Below, piece by piece: positions 6,978-15,535 of a DNA stretch of 64,000 nucleotides (position 1 is its first letter; the number at the start of each line of letters is the position of its first letter). Position numbers and translations under genes: made by a program. Source of the stretch: Clostridia bacterium. GTDB taxonomy: Bacteria > Bacillota > Clostridia > Oscillospirales > Acutalibacteraceae. Below the pieces are notes generated by a model. That model searched no databases. It was not told the DNA's origin and saw only the letters and a program-made list of their open reading frames with translations. The DNA is taken from positions 1-64,000 of the forward strand of contig JAFRQM010000056.1 in NCBI GenBank assembly GCA_017428625.1, written 5' to 3'.

Positions 6978-9900
6978 ATGGATTTTAATACTATATTGTT
7001 TGAACAAGAACAAGAACAAAAACTTACATTTACAAGAAAAAACCTTCCTAAAGAAAACAGTTTTAATATCATCTATAGGAAGAAACATTTTGGTGATAAT
7101 AATTATTTTATTAGTTTTTCATTAAATGATCTTATAGCTTGTTTTTTTACTGAAGAACAGAGAGGACCTGAAAAAGGATGGAAGCGTTATAAGCACTTAA
7201 CGGAGCTAATTATACCGAAATACGTTTTCAAGGGTTTAGATTTGCCTCATAATCACTATAACTATTTTTTGAATCCGTCATATAATTTCAGAACATTCAC
7301 GAATTATTTATGTAAGCTTTTTGTTGCGAATCCAAATACTTTTCTGGATGAATTTCAGGAGCACATTACCTATAATCTCGACCAAAAACACATTTCTGGT
7401 TTGAAGGACGATATATCTTATTTATGCGAACAACTTATTTCAAATCAAGATGCTCGGCTAAAATCTACAGAATTGATAAGAAATAATCAATATGATGTAG
7501 TAATAGCAAAACTGATTATATCTTCTGTTTTGGGCTTGTTTTCTGTTCGAATACGAAAAGAAGGAAAAACATACAAAAAAGTTTACCTGCTTAACAAAAG
7601 AGGGCAGCATCTAATTTGGTGCGATACTAAACCGGATGAATACTCCGAAACAATTGAACAGGCAAAGCAATATATTTATGACAAAAAGTATTCAAAAGCA
7701 TTTGACATAATTCAAGAAATATACCCGAATATAAAGCCGAAGGATAATCCGACAGAGTATGCGGAAATGAGCAGATTAAGCGGTAAATGCTTATTTGAAG
7801 ACCCCAAAAACTGTAGAGGGGGCTTTTGGTCAGAAAAAACAACTGAAGAAAAAGTTAAAGAAGGGGTTGATAGATTTGAAGAAAGCTTAAAAAACCTTCC
7901 CGATCCGGAAGTAAACTATGATTTATATGAATACTATATTAGCATTGATAAACAAAAGGCAAACGATTATTTGAATGAATCCTTAAAAATGGATTACCCA
8001 AAAGCTGTTATTGCAAAAGCAAAAGAATACTGTTTTGAAAATGGAAATCCAGAAGATAAAATAAAAATTATAAAAAAACTTGACAAAATATTAGATGACG
8101 AAAAAAAATATACAAACGAAGATATTAGCAACTGTTTTTACTTTCGAGGATTATTAAAACAACGCGTCAACGACCATAACGGAGCACAAAGTGATTTTAA
8201 GGCCGCTGCAAAAATGAAACACGAAAAAGCAAGCGAGGAAGTTCAAAGAGAAAAGAGAAATGGGCGCGCCCGCTTTCCGCAATTCCGTCTTTATGACAAT
8301 AAATCATCCTACTGTGTTGTCAATTCATTGACAGGAAAAAACCTCTCATTTTTGTCTACTCTGCCAAGTAACGAGTGGTCGGTTATTTCAACGAATGAGT
8401 TCCTTCATTCTGAAAAAAGTGAATATGGGGGCCTCATTCAGAACGTCAAGAGCACTGAGGACTTGTTTGAAATTTTGGGCATAAACCAGTCAAGCGATTG
8501 CCCCTCTAGAATCGTTTTTCTCTTTATGAGTGAAGACGACAACACCAACCTTAACGAGTGTCTTTTGCTCTTGGACGAGTTGTTTAATATAATTGTTGAT
8601 TTGAAAGAGGATGACAGACGTTATAAAGTAATAGATGCGATAGATATTTTTGTTAGCGCAGAATATGAAACAGCTTCAACACTCGTTGACATAAGCATAA
8701 GCGATATGGGTAAAAATTGCTTTTTTAAAGTTCACATTTTGGATGATAATCTTGAGGCGGCCCATTATCTTCTATGCAATGCCCCACTGTTTTTGCCATG
8801 TTTAAATAAAACATCTGAGTCCAGCAACACCACAACTTCACATGTTATATTATTCGGAGATTCAGAGGCAAATTACATGTTCATAAAAGAGAGTATTGCC
8901 TGTTCATATTTTGAGACTGAGGAAGGGAAACCAACCGTAACACTGCTGGGCACCAACGCCGACAAACTAGAAAAAAGACTTAATCAAGAATGCCCGGGAC
9001 TTATGGATGAAGGGCTGAAAACAATTATCAGACCAGAATTCATTGACTGCGATATAAAAACCGAAAACTTCCCGGAACTAATATATGGCAACGAGAGCGA
9101 AAACCTGACAAACAGAATCGCAAAAGCGTTATACTATGCAAATTACATTGTCGTCGATCTTTCAAACGATTTTGCGAGCATAAGTTTTGCCATGAAGCTG
9201 AGAACGTGGTTTTTGAGAAGCGGTGGTTCTTTCAATCGAATTCCGTTTATAGCTGTAAAATGCGCAGATTCAAACAATTCATATTTTACCGAACACTTAA
9301 CTGTGTCCGGCACATCTGTGGACAGTTTGTACAGTAACAAATATGATTTGTTTTCATTCGGTATGGCTAAGGAATTATATTCATATAAACGTTTGATAGA
9401 AGCCCCTCGGCTTGAGGATGTTGCTTTAAGAATACATAAATCATATTTTGGAAGTGACGATCACAGCAGAAAAGCTGAAAACGATTTTTACAGTGTTTCA
9501 TATAACGCTGACAGTTCCAGATCGACTGCTTTAGGTCTGGGATACCGCTTGTTCTCCGCCGGCATTTATTTCAACGATAAGAATAATTATTTGAATTACG
9601 GCGTTTTTAACGATAAGGAGTTGCTTGATAGTTTTAATAACTATATAGATTCAAGAAAAGACTCCGACCTTGAGCGCCTGGCAAAACTGGAACAATCTCG
9701 CTGGAATGGGTTTATGATCAGCCGCGGTTGGGAATCAGCATCGTTAGAAGAAGTTCGTGCTTACAAAGAAACATTAACCGGGTCATCTCATCAGCACAGG
9801 CTTGCAAAAAAACACCCTTTCTTAAAAGAATGGGAGTTTTTTGAAGATAATAACAACGAACTGTTATCTATGCTTAAAATGCTGAAAAATCAAGTAAATT

Positions 9901-10019
9901 ATGGTAAAAACCCTGTAAACACTACTGAAGAAAGTGTTAAAAAAACATCGTCGTTTATATTCGAACAAGACGAAAAAACGCAGGAGACTGAAAGAACACG
10001 ACAAGCGGAGGGCTATTAA
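6978..10019 (+). CDS. Large TPR - Rossmann-like - RyR-like protein
   Basis: 1,013 residues from ATG 6978, chosen because AGGTGG (6966-6971) precedes it; an in-frame ATG at 6963 lies over the promoter and RBS. Three regions are seen: (a) about 1-220, unrecognised; (b) about 220-420, helical repeats of TPR/Sel1 type (EQAKQYIYDKKYSKAFDII, ADFKAAAKMK-like units); (c) about 600-1000, an alpha/beta region with a degenerate nucleotide-binding opening (SHVILFGDSEANYMFIKES) and TVTLLGTNADKLE, ending in an RyR-like segment (LAKLEQSRWNGFMISRGWE ... KKHPFLKEWE). The Rossmann-RyR pairing is shared with the 11,361 gene. No signal peptide or membrane helix is seen. Inferred role: cytosolic sensor/regulator for the adjacent TIR proteins. 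The family assignment of the C-terminus is good; the function is unknown. Confidence 0.8.
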   Translation: MDFNTILFEQEQEQKLTFTRKNLPKENSFNIIYRKKHFGDNNYFISFSLNDLIACFFTEEQRGPEKGWKRYKHLTELIIPKYVFKGLDLPHNHYNYFLNPSYNFRTFTNYLCKLFVANPNTFLDEFQEHITYNLDQKHISGLKDDISYLCEQLISNQDARLKSTELIRNNQYDVVIAKLIISSVLGLFSVRIRKEGKTYKKVYLLNKRGQHLIWCDTKPDEYSETIEQAKQYIYDKKYSKAFDIIQEIYPNIKPKDNPTEYAEMSRLSGKCLFEDPKNCRGGFWSEKTTEEKVKEGVDRFEESLKNLPDPEVNYDLYEYYISIDKQKANDYLNESLKMDYPKAVIAKAKEYCFENGNPEDKIKIIKKLDKILDDEKKYTNEDISNCFYFRGLLKQRVNDHNGAQSDFKAAAKMKHEKASEEVQREKRNGRARFPQFRLYDNKSSYCVVNSLTGKNLSFLSTLPSNEWSVISTNEFLHSEKSEYGGLIQNVKSTEDLFEILGINQSSDCPSRIVFLFMSEDDNTNLNECLLLLDELFNIIVDLKEDDRRYKVIDAIDIFVSAEYETASTLVDISISDMGKNCFFKVHILDDNLEAAHYLLCNAPLFLPCLNKTSESSNTTTSHVILFGDSEANYMFIKESIACSYFETEEGKPTVTLLGTNADKLEKRLNQECPGLMDEGLKTIIRPEFIDCDIKTENFPELIYGNESENLTNRIAKALYYANYIVVDLSNDFASISFAMKLRTWFLRSGGSFNRIPFIAVKCADSNNSYFTEHLTVSGTSVDSLYSNKYDLFSFGMAKELYSYKRLIEAPRLEDVALRIHKSYFGSDDHSRKAENDFYSVSYNADSSRSTALGLGYRLFSAGIYFNDKNNYLNYGVFNDKELLDSFNNYIDSRKDSDLERLAKLEQSRWNGFMISRGWESASLEEVRAYKETLTGSSHQHRLAKKHPFLKEWEFFEDNNNELLSMLKMLKNQVNYGKNPVNTTEESVKKTSSFIFEQDEKTQETERTRQAEGY

Positions 10020-10063
10020 TTATTACGTTTTTTAATGTGTTTTATAAGGAGTGATACGGTTCA

Positions 10064-11131
10064 ATGGATGAGCAATATTTCGACATTTTCATAAGTTACC
10101 GCCGTGACAAGTCAGCAGATTTGGCACGATTAACATTAGAAAAGCTGAAAGCTCAAGGTTATTCTGCTTTTTTAGATGTTGATTCGTTGAGAGAAGGTGA
10201 CTATGAGGAAAAACTCTATAACACAATTGACCATTGCAAAGATTTCATTGTAGTTCTTCCGCCTAATGGTCTTGACAGGTGTATTGATGAAGAAGACTGG
10301 GTAAGAAAAGAAATAAAGCGGGCACTTGATAAAAAAAAGAACATTATCCCTTTTATGATGGATGGCTTCAAAATGCCTGCTGAAGAAGATTTGCCGAAAG
10401 ATATAAGTAAAATCAGCAAAAAGAACGGCGTGTCATACAACCATGAGTATTCTGATGAATCCTTTAAAAAGTTATATGGCTTTTTGAAATCGAGAAGCAA
10501 AAAGCAGAAAATCAAAAAGGCAACAATCTTAATACTTATTGGAGTTATTTCGTGTGTGCTGGGGGTTTTTTCAGGGCGTGCCTTGAAAAACCAAAAAACT
10601 GCCGCAGATGATGCTTTGAATAATACTGTTTCTGCAGAAGAAGCAGTTGAGTTTTCTCAAGAGAATCCGGGCTTTGTTTTCAATGTGTTAGGCTTTTTTA
10701 AAGTCGAGTTTTCAGATAATCTGGATGGAAAGTTAAAGCATCGATACTATCGGGTTGTTAGCGAAGATAAGAACGTGGATAAAACAGCAATTGCTGAAAG
10801 CTATGGGACGGAAATCGACGATTACTATATTGATGTAGATAGTGATGGAACAAAAGAAATAGTATGCAACACTGAAAGAGACAACAAAAAAAGATTATAT
10901 ATATATAGGTTAAAAAATGATAAAGTAGAAAGAGGATTTATTGTCATAGATGAGAATCTGTATATGGGAATTGCATACAGACCATATACTGACATCAACT
11001 CCTTTGATTCATACTATGACCCAAGAGAACAAACATTTGTTATAGATTTTTATGATACTGATTTCTTTACAACCATACCATTCGACGAAAAGCTGTTTGT
11101 TTGGAAAGAGTATGTTGATTTGAGCAAATAA
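10064..11131 (+). CDS. Membrane-anchored SARM1-like TIR protein (copy 1)
   Basis: 355 residues. The TIR domain (about 5-147) opens YFDIFISYRRDKSAD. It has the catalytic segment EEDWVRKEIKRAL with Glu83, then KKNIIPFMMDGFKMP, DLPKDI and NGVSYNHEYSDESF. All of these line up with human SARM1 (DWVHKE642, KNIVPIIDGFEWP, LPEDM, NGIKWSHEY). One transmembrane helix follows (about 152-172, ATILILIGVISCVLGVF), then a ~180-residue outer domain with an acidic DVDSDGTKEIVC motif like Ca-binding FG-GAP/EF-hand loops. The TIR would be cytosolic and the C-terminus outside. The family precedent is NAD+ cleavage, which depends on that glutamate. It follows the Rossmann-RyR gene by 44 bases with AAGGAG upstream, so the pair is one transcript. 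Confidence 0.9.
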   Translation: MDEQYFDIFISYRRDKSADLARLTLEKLKAQGYSAFLDVDSLREGDYEEKLYNTIDHCKDFIVVLPPNGLDRCIDEEDWVRKEIKRALDKKKNIIPFMMDGFKMPAEEDLPKDISKISKKNGVSYNHEYSDESFKKLYGFLKSRSKKQKIKKATILILIGVISCVLGVFSGRALKNQKTAADDALNNTVSAEEAVEFSQENPGFVFNVLGFFKVEFSDNLDGKLKHRYYRVVSEDKNVDKTAIAESYGTEIDDYYIDVDSDGTKEIVCNTERDNKKRLYIYRLKNDKVERGFIVIDENLYMGIAYRPYTDINSFDSYYDPREQTFVIDFYDTDFFTTIPFDEKLFVWKEYVDLSK

Positions 11132-11202
11132 AACCGATTAATGCTAAAGTTAAGGGCAGCGAGCTTAATAAAACACATCGAATTATTTGAGAGATTAGAG
11201 AA

Positions 11203-11240
11203 AGAGGATTAACCAACATTTCAGGTTAATCCTCTGCTTT
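11203..11240 (+). terminator. Terminator between the two halves of the rightward gene set
   Basis: AGAGGATTAACC (11203-11214) pairs perfectly with GGTTAATCCTCT (11224-11235), with a nine-base loop, followed by GCTTTC. A 12-bp stem with a weak U-tract; termination may be partial. Confidence 0.65.
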
Positions 11241-11301
11241 CATATATGGATTAGAGTCATTTAGATAATGATTTTGATTAAAACGAACCAATGCAAAAAA
11301 G

Positions 11302-11330
11302 TTGTAATTTGTACAGTAACATGATATATT
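11302..11330 (+). promoter_or_regulatory. Promoter of the second rightward transcription unit
   Basis: TTGTAA (11302-11307) and TATATT (11325-11330) with a 17-base spacer. GAGGAGAG and the GTG start at 11361 follow. Confidence 0.55.
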
Positions 11331-11360
11331 AATTATAAACAATTAATGAGGAGAGATAGT

Positions 11361-14003
11361 GTGAGAAAAGACAGTCTTTCAGAACAAGCATTGCAATCGC
11401 TTAACTTTATTAATGCATTATATCGCCGTCCGATTTACAGGAACTGTGATTACAACGAAGACGGAACGGTAAAAAATGTGGCCAAATTCAAACCGACAAT
11501 AAAGGTTGCCATTGTTGGCTTCAATGATGGTGGCAAATTGTTTTTGGACACGGTGCTTCAGGTTGGACAGATGCCGGGACGAACACTTGATGTAACGGTT
11601 TATTCTCCTGACATTGACAAAAAAAGTGTGTCATATCTTGCAAAAAGACCGGCACTTACAGATTTTTTTGATGTAAATGAAAGCAGCACCAAAGATTCAT
11701 ACGGGCATATAGCCTTCAAACAGTCAAGGTGGAAAGATAAATCGAAAACGGCTGTTGAATTTTTTGAGGAACTTGATCAGATGGATTATGTTCTGTTTTC
11801 TGAAGATGAAAAGGAAGATGTTGAAAAAGAAGTTAACAGTATTTTTAAAGAAAACACATTAAAATACAAACCGATTTTACTAAAATCACACTATGAAAAA
11901 GATATTGATTTTTCTAAAAACAAGCATTTTTCAGAGCTAGAGCGGATGGCGTTTAATTCCCATTTGGTGTGGGAAAACACCCTTGAAACTAATATAAAGA
12001 ATGCAAAAAACAAATTCAAAAAAGAATACAATTATGTTTCCAGTTTAACATATGCGCTTTCAATAAAATATAAATTGCACGCTGCAGGTATTGAAATCGA
12101 TTTTGAGGACATCAATCAAGCAGCAGAAAAGTTTGCTGAAATTGTAAATAGATGCGATGCCGGCATCAAAAAAGAGGAAAAAATCATTGCAGAATTGGCC
12201 GCCGCAGAGCACAGGAGATGGGTTACGGAAAAAATATGTGCAGGATGGCAACAACTAATGCTTTCCGATATTTCAGCTGATATTCAATGTAACAAAGGGA
12301 AAAATGCCAATAAATTCAAGAACCATCATTATTGTATTGCAAAAGGCGGAATTGATAACCCGCTTGCAAGATGGACAGGCGGTGACTGGGATGGAGGCAA
12401 ACCCATAAACGGCCTGGATGATTTAGATAAAGCCTCGGTTATGACACACCGAAAATATCGAAAAAACGCACTTGTTTTGCAAAAAAAAATCGACAATCTT
12501 TTTGCAAAAATAGAAAACAACAATGAAATAGTTTCTCTTCCCGAATATAAAGATTGGAAGGCGTGTGTTAATCTTATTACCCAAAGCAATGCAAAAAAAG
12601 TCGGTCTCCCGTATAACAATGCATTTAATAGATTAATCAATAAAACAAATTCATTAAAGATTGATAATGAAATCGTAGAACGACTTAATCAAATTAATCA
12701 AGAATTCGCATATGTAATTAAAAGCCGTGAATATGAAAATCAAAAACAAAAAGACATTGAACTGGTTAAAAAGATACCTTTTATACTAACATTTAAAGCG
12801 AACCTTAAACTATCATGTGAATTTATGCATGGTGATAATTCAAAGTTATTTGCTAATGTTTCAGTGCTTAAAAAATTCAATCCGAAATCAATTGTTTATT
12901 TTTGTGAATATTATAATGGAATAGAAAATGACATTAAGCATTTCTTTGATTGTATTAAAGATTATAAATGGTTAAGAAGATCTGGCATTTCTTTTGCTTT
13001 TGGTTATTGGCCCGAAGAAGAGAAAACACTGAATGATCTAATCGAAAATATTGATTATAAAATTAATGCAACAAAATATTTATATGACGATTATTATGAT
13101 TATATTTCATGTGTTTGTGAAAACAATATTGCAACCGCAACAGATGCAGTAATATTTAATAATCAAATCCTGGGATATAACTTAAGAAAAGCAAAAATAC
13201 CTTGTGGCTTATATCAATACAGTGAAGGAACGTTTGACAGGCAAAGCGATATATTGTTACGCGCCGTTAATTTCTATCTTTGCATGACTATACAGGATAT
13301 TTTAAGAATAAATGGCGCTGAAGGCAGTAAAAGGTCTGTTCCTGTTCACCTTGAATCTGCATATGGAATATATGCCGGATCAAAAGAGAACTGGAAAAGA
13401 GTTTGCCGTTCTTTGAGCCAGTCACCGGATTGCTCAAGTGAGCTAAAAAAAGATATTACCAATATAAATATTAATAGAACCCTTACTCAATTACAAAACA
13501 TTGGCTTTATAAAAATTGAATCGCTAAACAATATAAAAACACTTAGATTTCGCGACAGATTTGTAAAAAGTCTGCTGATCCAAGAGGGCAAAATGCTGGA
13601 AATACATATATATAACCAATGTGTTGCTTCTGGCTTCTTTGATGATGCTGCAACTGGTTATACAATCAAATGGGAAAACGGTATGGTTACCAATGAGTTT
13701 GACTTGTTGCTAACAAAAGGATTAAAAAGTGCACTGGTTGAGGTTAAAACCACATCCGATTTTCCTGAAACAAGTGGTTTGGGTTTGAAACAAGAGTATT
13801 ATGAAAAGCTTGATAGTTTAGTAAGAAAATTTGGCATTAATTCATATGGATTCTTGATTAATGATGGCATTTCCACTTCAAATGTAAAAGAAGGAAACAA
13901 AGCACAAATTGACCGAGGAAATCAGTTAGGCATAAAAACTATACTTTCAAATAAAATTAATACTGTTGCAGAAATAATTAGCAATGATATGAGAAAGATA
14001 TAA
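11361..14003 (+). CDS. Rossmann-like - RyR - PD-(D/E)XK nuclease protein
   Basis: 880 residues from GTG 11361, chosen because GAGGAGA ends six bases upstream; ATG 11346 in the same frame would place that RBS inside the gene. Near residues 50-60 is a Rossmann-type opening (KPTIKVAIVGFNDGGKLFLD). At about 280-300 is an RyR-type motif (IIAELAAAEHRRWVTEKICAGW), with RWTGGDWDGGKP further on. The C-terminal ~110 residues carry a restriction-endonuclease-like core, NEFDLLL..ALVEVKTT (Asp781, Glu794, Lys796), followed by KLDSLVRKFGINSYGFLIN, reminiscent of the nuclease part of DUF1887/Card1-type effectors. Expected role: nucleic-acid-cleaving effector controlled by its N-terminal ligand-binding half. 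Placed between the two SARM1-like TIR genes. The nuclease call is by motif only. Confidence 0.82.
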   Translation: MRKDSLSEQALQSLNFINALYRRPIYRNCDYNEDGTVKNVAKFKPTIKVAIVGFNDGGKLFLDTVLQVGQMPGRTLDVTVYSPDIDKKSVSYLAKRPALTDFFDVNESSTKDSYGHIAFKQSRWKDKSKTAVEFFEELDQMDYVLFSEDEKEDVEKEVNSIFKENTLKYKPILLKSHYEKDIDFSKNKHFSELERMAFNSHLVWENTLETNIKNAKNKFKKEYNYVSSLTYALSIKYKLHAAGIEIDFEDINQAAEKFAEIVNRCDAGIKKEEKIIAELAAAEHRRWVTEKICAGWQQLMLSDISADIQCNKGKNANKFKNHHYCIAKGGIDNPLARWTGGDWDGGKPINGLDDLDKASVMTHRKYRKNALVLQKKIDNLFAKIENNNEIVSLPEYKDWKACVNLITQSNAKKVGLPYNNAFNRLINKTNSLKIDNEIVERLNQINQEFAYVIKSREYENQKQKDIELVKKIPFILTFKANLKLSCEFMHGDNSKLFANVSVLKKFNPKSIVYFCEYYNGIENDIKHFFDCIKDYKWLRRSGISFAFGYWPEEEKTLNDLIENIDYKINATKYLYDDYYDYISCVCENNIATATDAVIFNNQILGYNLRKAKIPCGLYQYSEGTFDRQSDILLRAVNFYLCMTIQDILRINGAEGSKRSVPVHLESAYGIYAGSKENWKRVCRSLSQSPDCSSELKKDITNININRTLTQLQNIGFIKIESLNNIKTLRFRDRFVKSLLIQEGKMLEIHIYNQCVASGFFDDAATGYTIKWENGMVTNEFDLLLTKGLKSALVEVKTTSDFPETSGLGLKQEYYEKLDSLVRKFGINSYGFLINDGISTSNVKEGNKAQIDRGNQLGIKTILSNKINTVAEIISNDMRKI

Positions 14004-14116
14004 GATAATACATTAACAAATAGAAGGATTAGCTTAGGGAGTTGTCTGTTGAGTTTACAGATGGTAACGATACAGAGCAAATATATCTGTGAAACATAAT
14101 CAACGTGATTTTTGAT

Positions 14117-15496
14117 ATGAAACATATGGAAAACCCCACACACAAATATGACATTTTCATAAGTTACCGCCGGGATGGTTCTGCCGAATTGGCAACACTG
14201 ACAAAAGAAAAAATGGAATCCGCAGGTTATTCTGCTTTTTTGGATGTTGAATCAATGAGAGCAGGCAATTTTGACGAGAAACTATATACTGTAATTGAAC
14301 AATGTAGGGATTTTATAGTGGTCTTGCCTCCCGGAGGTCTTGACAGGTGCCATGATGAAAAAGACTGGGTTAGAAAAGAACTGAAACACGCTCTTGATTA
14401 CAAAAAGAACGTGATTCCTTTTATGATGGATGGTTTCGAAATGCCCACCGGAGAAGATTTGCCGAAAGATATAAAAAAAATCAGCAAAAAGAACGGTGTG
14501 CGATACAACCATGAGTACTCCAAAGCCTCTTTCGAAAAACTGATCAGTTTTTTGAAATCGTCGGACAAAAAACGAACAAAGAAAACGGTGTTAATATCCC
14601 TTGTAACAGCGGCTTTGATGGTTGCTGCTACTGCGCTTGCAGTCAATCTAATGCCCCAAAGCAACCGTAACACAAATGATGTTTTTGCAGAAAACAAAAC
14701 TCAGGAATTGGATTACAAGTCCGTTTACAAAAGCTTTTTGTTTGACTATTTAAAAGAGCATAATGAGGAATATCTGCGGTTCGGTTTAGCGTATATTGAT
14801 GACGATGACGTTCCGGAACTGTTTATTACACCGGGCGGATTATCTGTAAAAGCCGGCCCTGAGTTCTACAGTATAACTAACAACGAAATCGTTTCACTCG
14901 GTAAGTTGCCCGGTGCATATGGCGGTTTTTTGTATGGTGAAAAAACGGGGTTATATGTTTATAACTGCGGACATTCGGGCATATGGTGGACGGAGATTTA
15001 TAAGTTGACCAAAAACGGGTTTGAGTTGTTGTGGTCTGCGGAAGCAAACTATACTGATGATGAATCTGCTGTTTCCCAATCGCTTGGCAAAGAAGAATAT
15101 GAAAAATATCTTGAATACAAAAGAAAAAACGGCCCCAAAGAAACTCTTGTTGATGATGAAATCCACAAAAAAGTATACGAATGTCTGAAGCAGTTCCTTA
15201 TAGAAGAAAATGTTTTCTCTTTTGAGTGGATATATATTGATTCAGTCACCGGTGATTATGATGAAATTCACGGAGATTACAGAATCGAAAAATATTGGAG
15301 TAATTTCTCCCGTAAGTATAAAAACAGTGTAGCAGAAGAACTAACCTATGATGAATTCATTAAAGAATACAATTCATTTCTGCCGGAAAATCTGATATCT
15401 ATGCGAGGTCAGACCGCTTTTCTTTATGACAGAATTACAAAAACATGCCCGGAATATGAGTTTAATGAAGAAAATATAAACATAGTTTTGAGTTAA
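14117..15496 (+). CDS. Membrane-anchored SARM1-like TIR protein (copy 2)
   Basis: About 459 residues; the start is uncertain (GTG 14105, ATG 14117 or ATG 14126), none with a good RBS. The TIR domain is paralogous to the 10,064 protein: YDIFISYRRDGSAE, the catalytic EKDWVRKELKHAL, KKNVIPFMMDGFEMP, LPKDI and NGVRYNHEYSKASFEKL, again close to SARM1. A transmembrane helix follows (TVLISLVTAALMVAATALAV), then an outer region unlike that of copy 1, with an acidic LAYIDDDDVPELFITPGG opening and a tail rich in Tyr and Trp. The conserved cytosolic domain with diverged outer domains suggests different sensed signals. It shares a transcript with the nuclease gene (about 110-base gap). Confidence 0.88.
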   Translation: MKHMENPTHKYDIFISYRRDGSAELATLTKEKMESAGYSAFLDVESMRAGNFDEKLYTVIEQCRDFIVVLPPGGLDRCHDEKDWVRKELKHALDYKKNVIPFMMDGFEMPTGEDLPKDIKKISKKNGVRYNHEYSKASFEKLISFLKSSDKKRTKKTVLISLVTAALMVAATALAVNLMPQSNRNTNDVFAENKTQELDYKSVYKSFLFDYLKEHNEEYLRFGLAYIDDDDVPELFITPGGLSVKAGPEFYSITNNEIVSLGKLPGAYGGFLYGEKTGLYVYNCGHSGIWWTEIYKLTKNGFELLWSAEANYTDDESAVSQSLGKEEYEKYLEYKRKNGPKETLVDDEIHKKVYECLKQFLIEENVFSFEWIYIDSVTGDYDEIHGDYRIEKYWSNFSRKYKNSVAEELTYDEFIKEYNSFLPENLISMRGQTAFLYDRITKTCPEYEFNEENINIVLS

Positions 15497-15535
15497 ATAA
15501 CAAAGATTAATAATATCCCAGACGGAGGATTTGTA

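Noticed and set aside
6729..7088. A 119-codon minus-strand frame with hydrophobic character across the left direct repeat.
   Set aside because: The same frame is broken by single-base indels in the right copy of the repeat, there is no RBS, and it runs antisense through the operon promoter and gene start.
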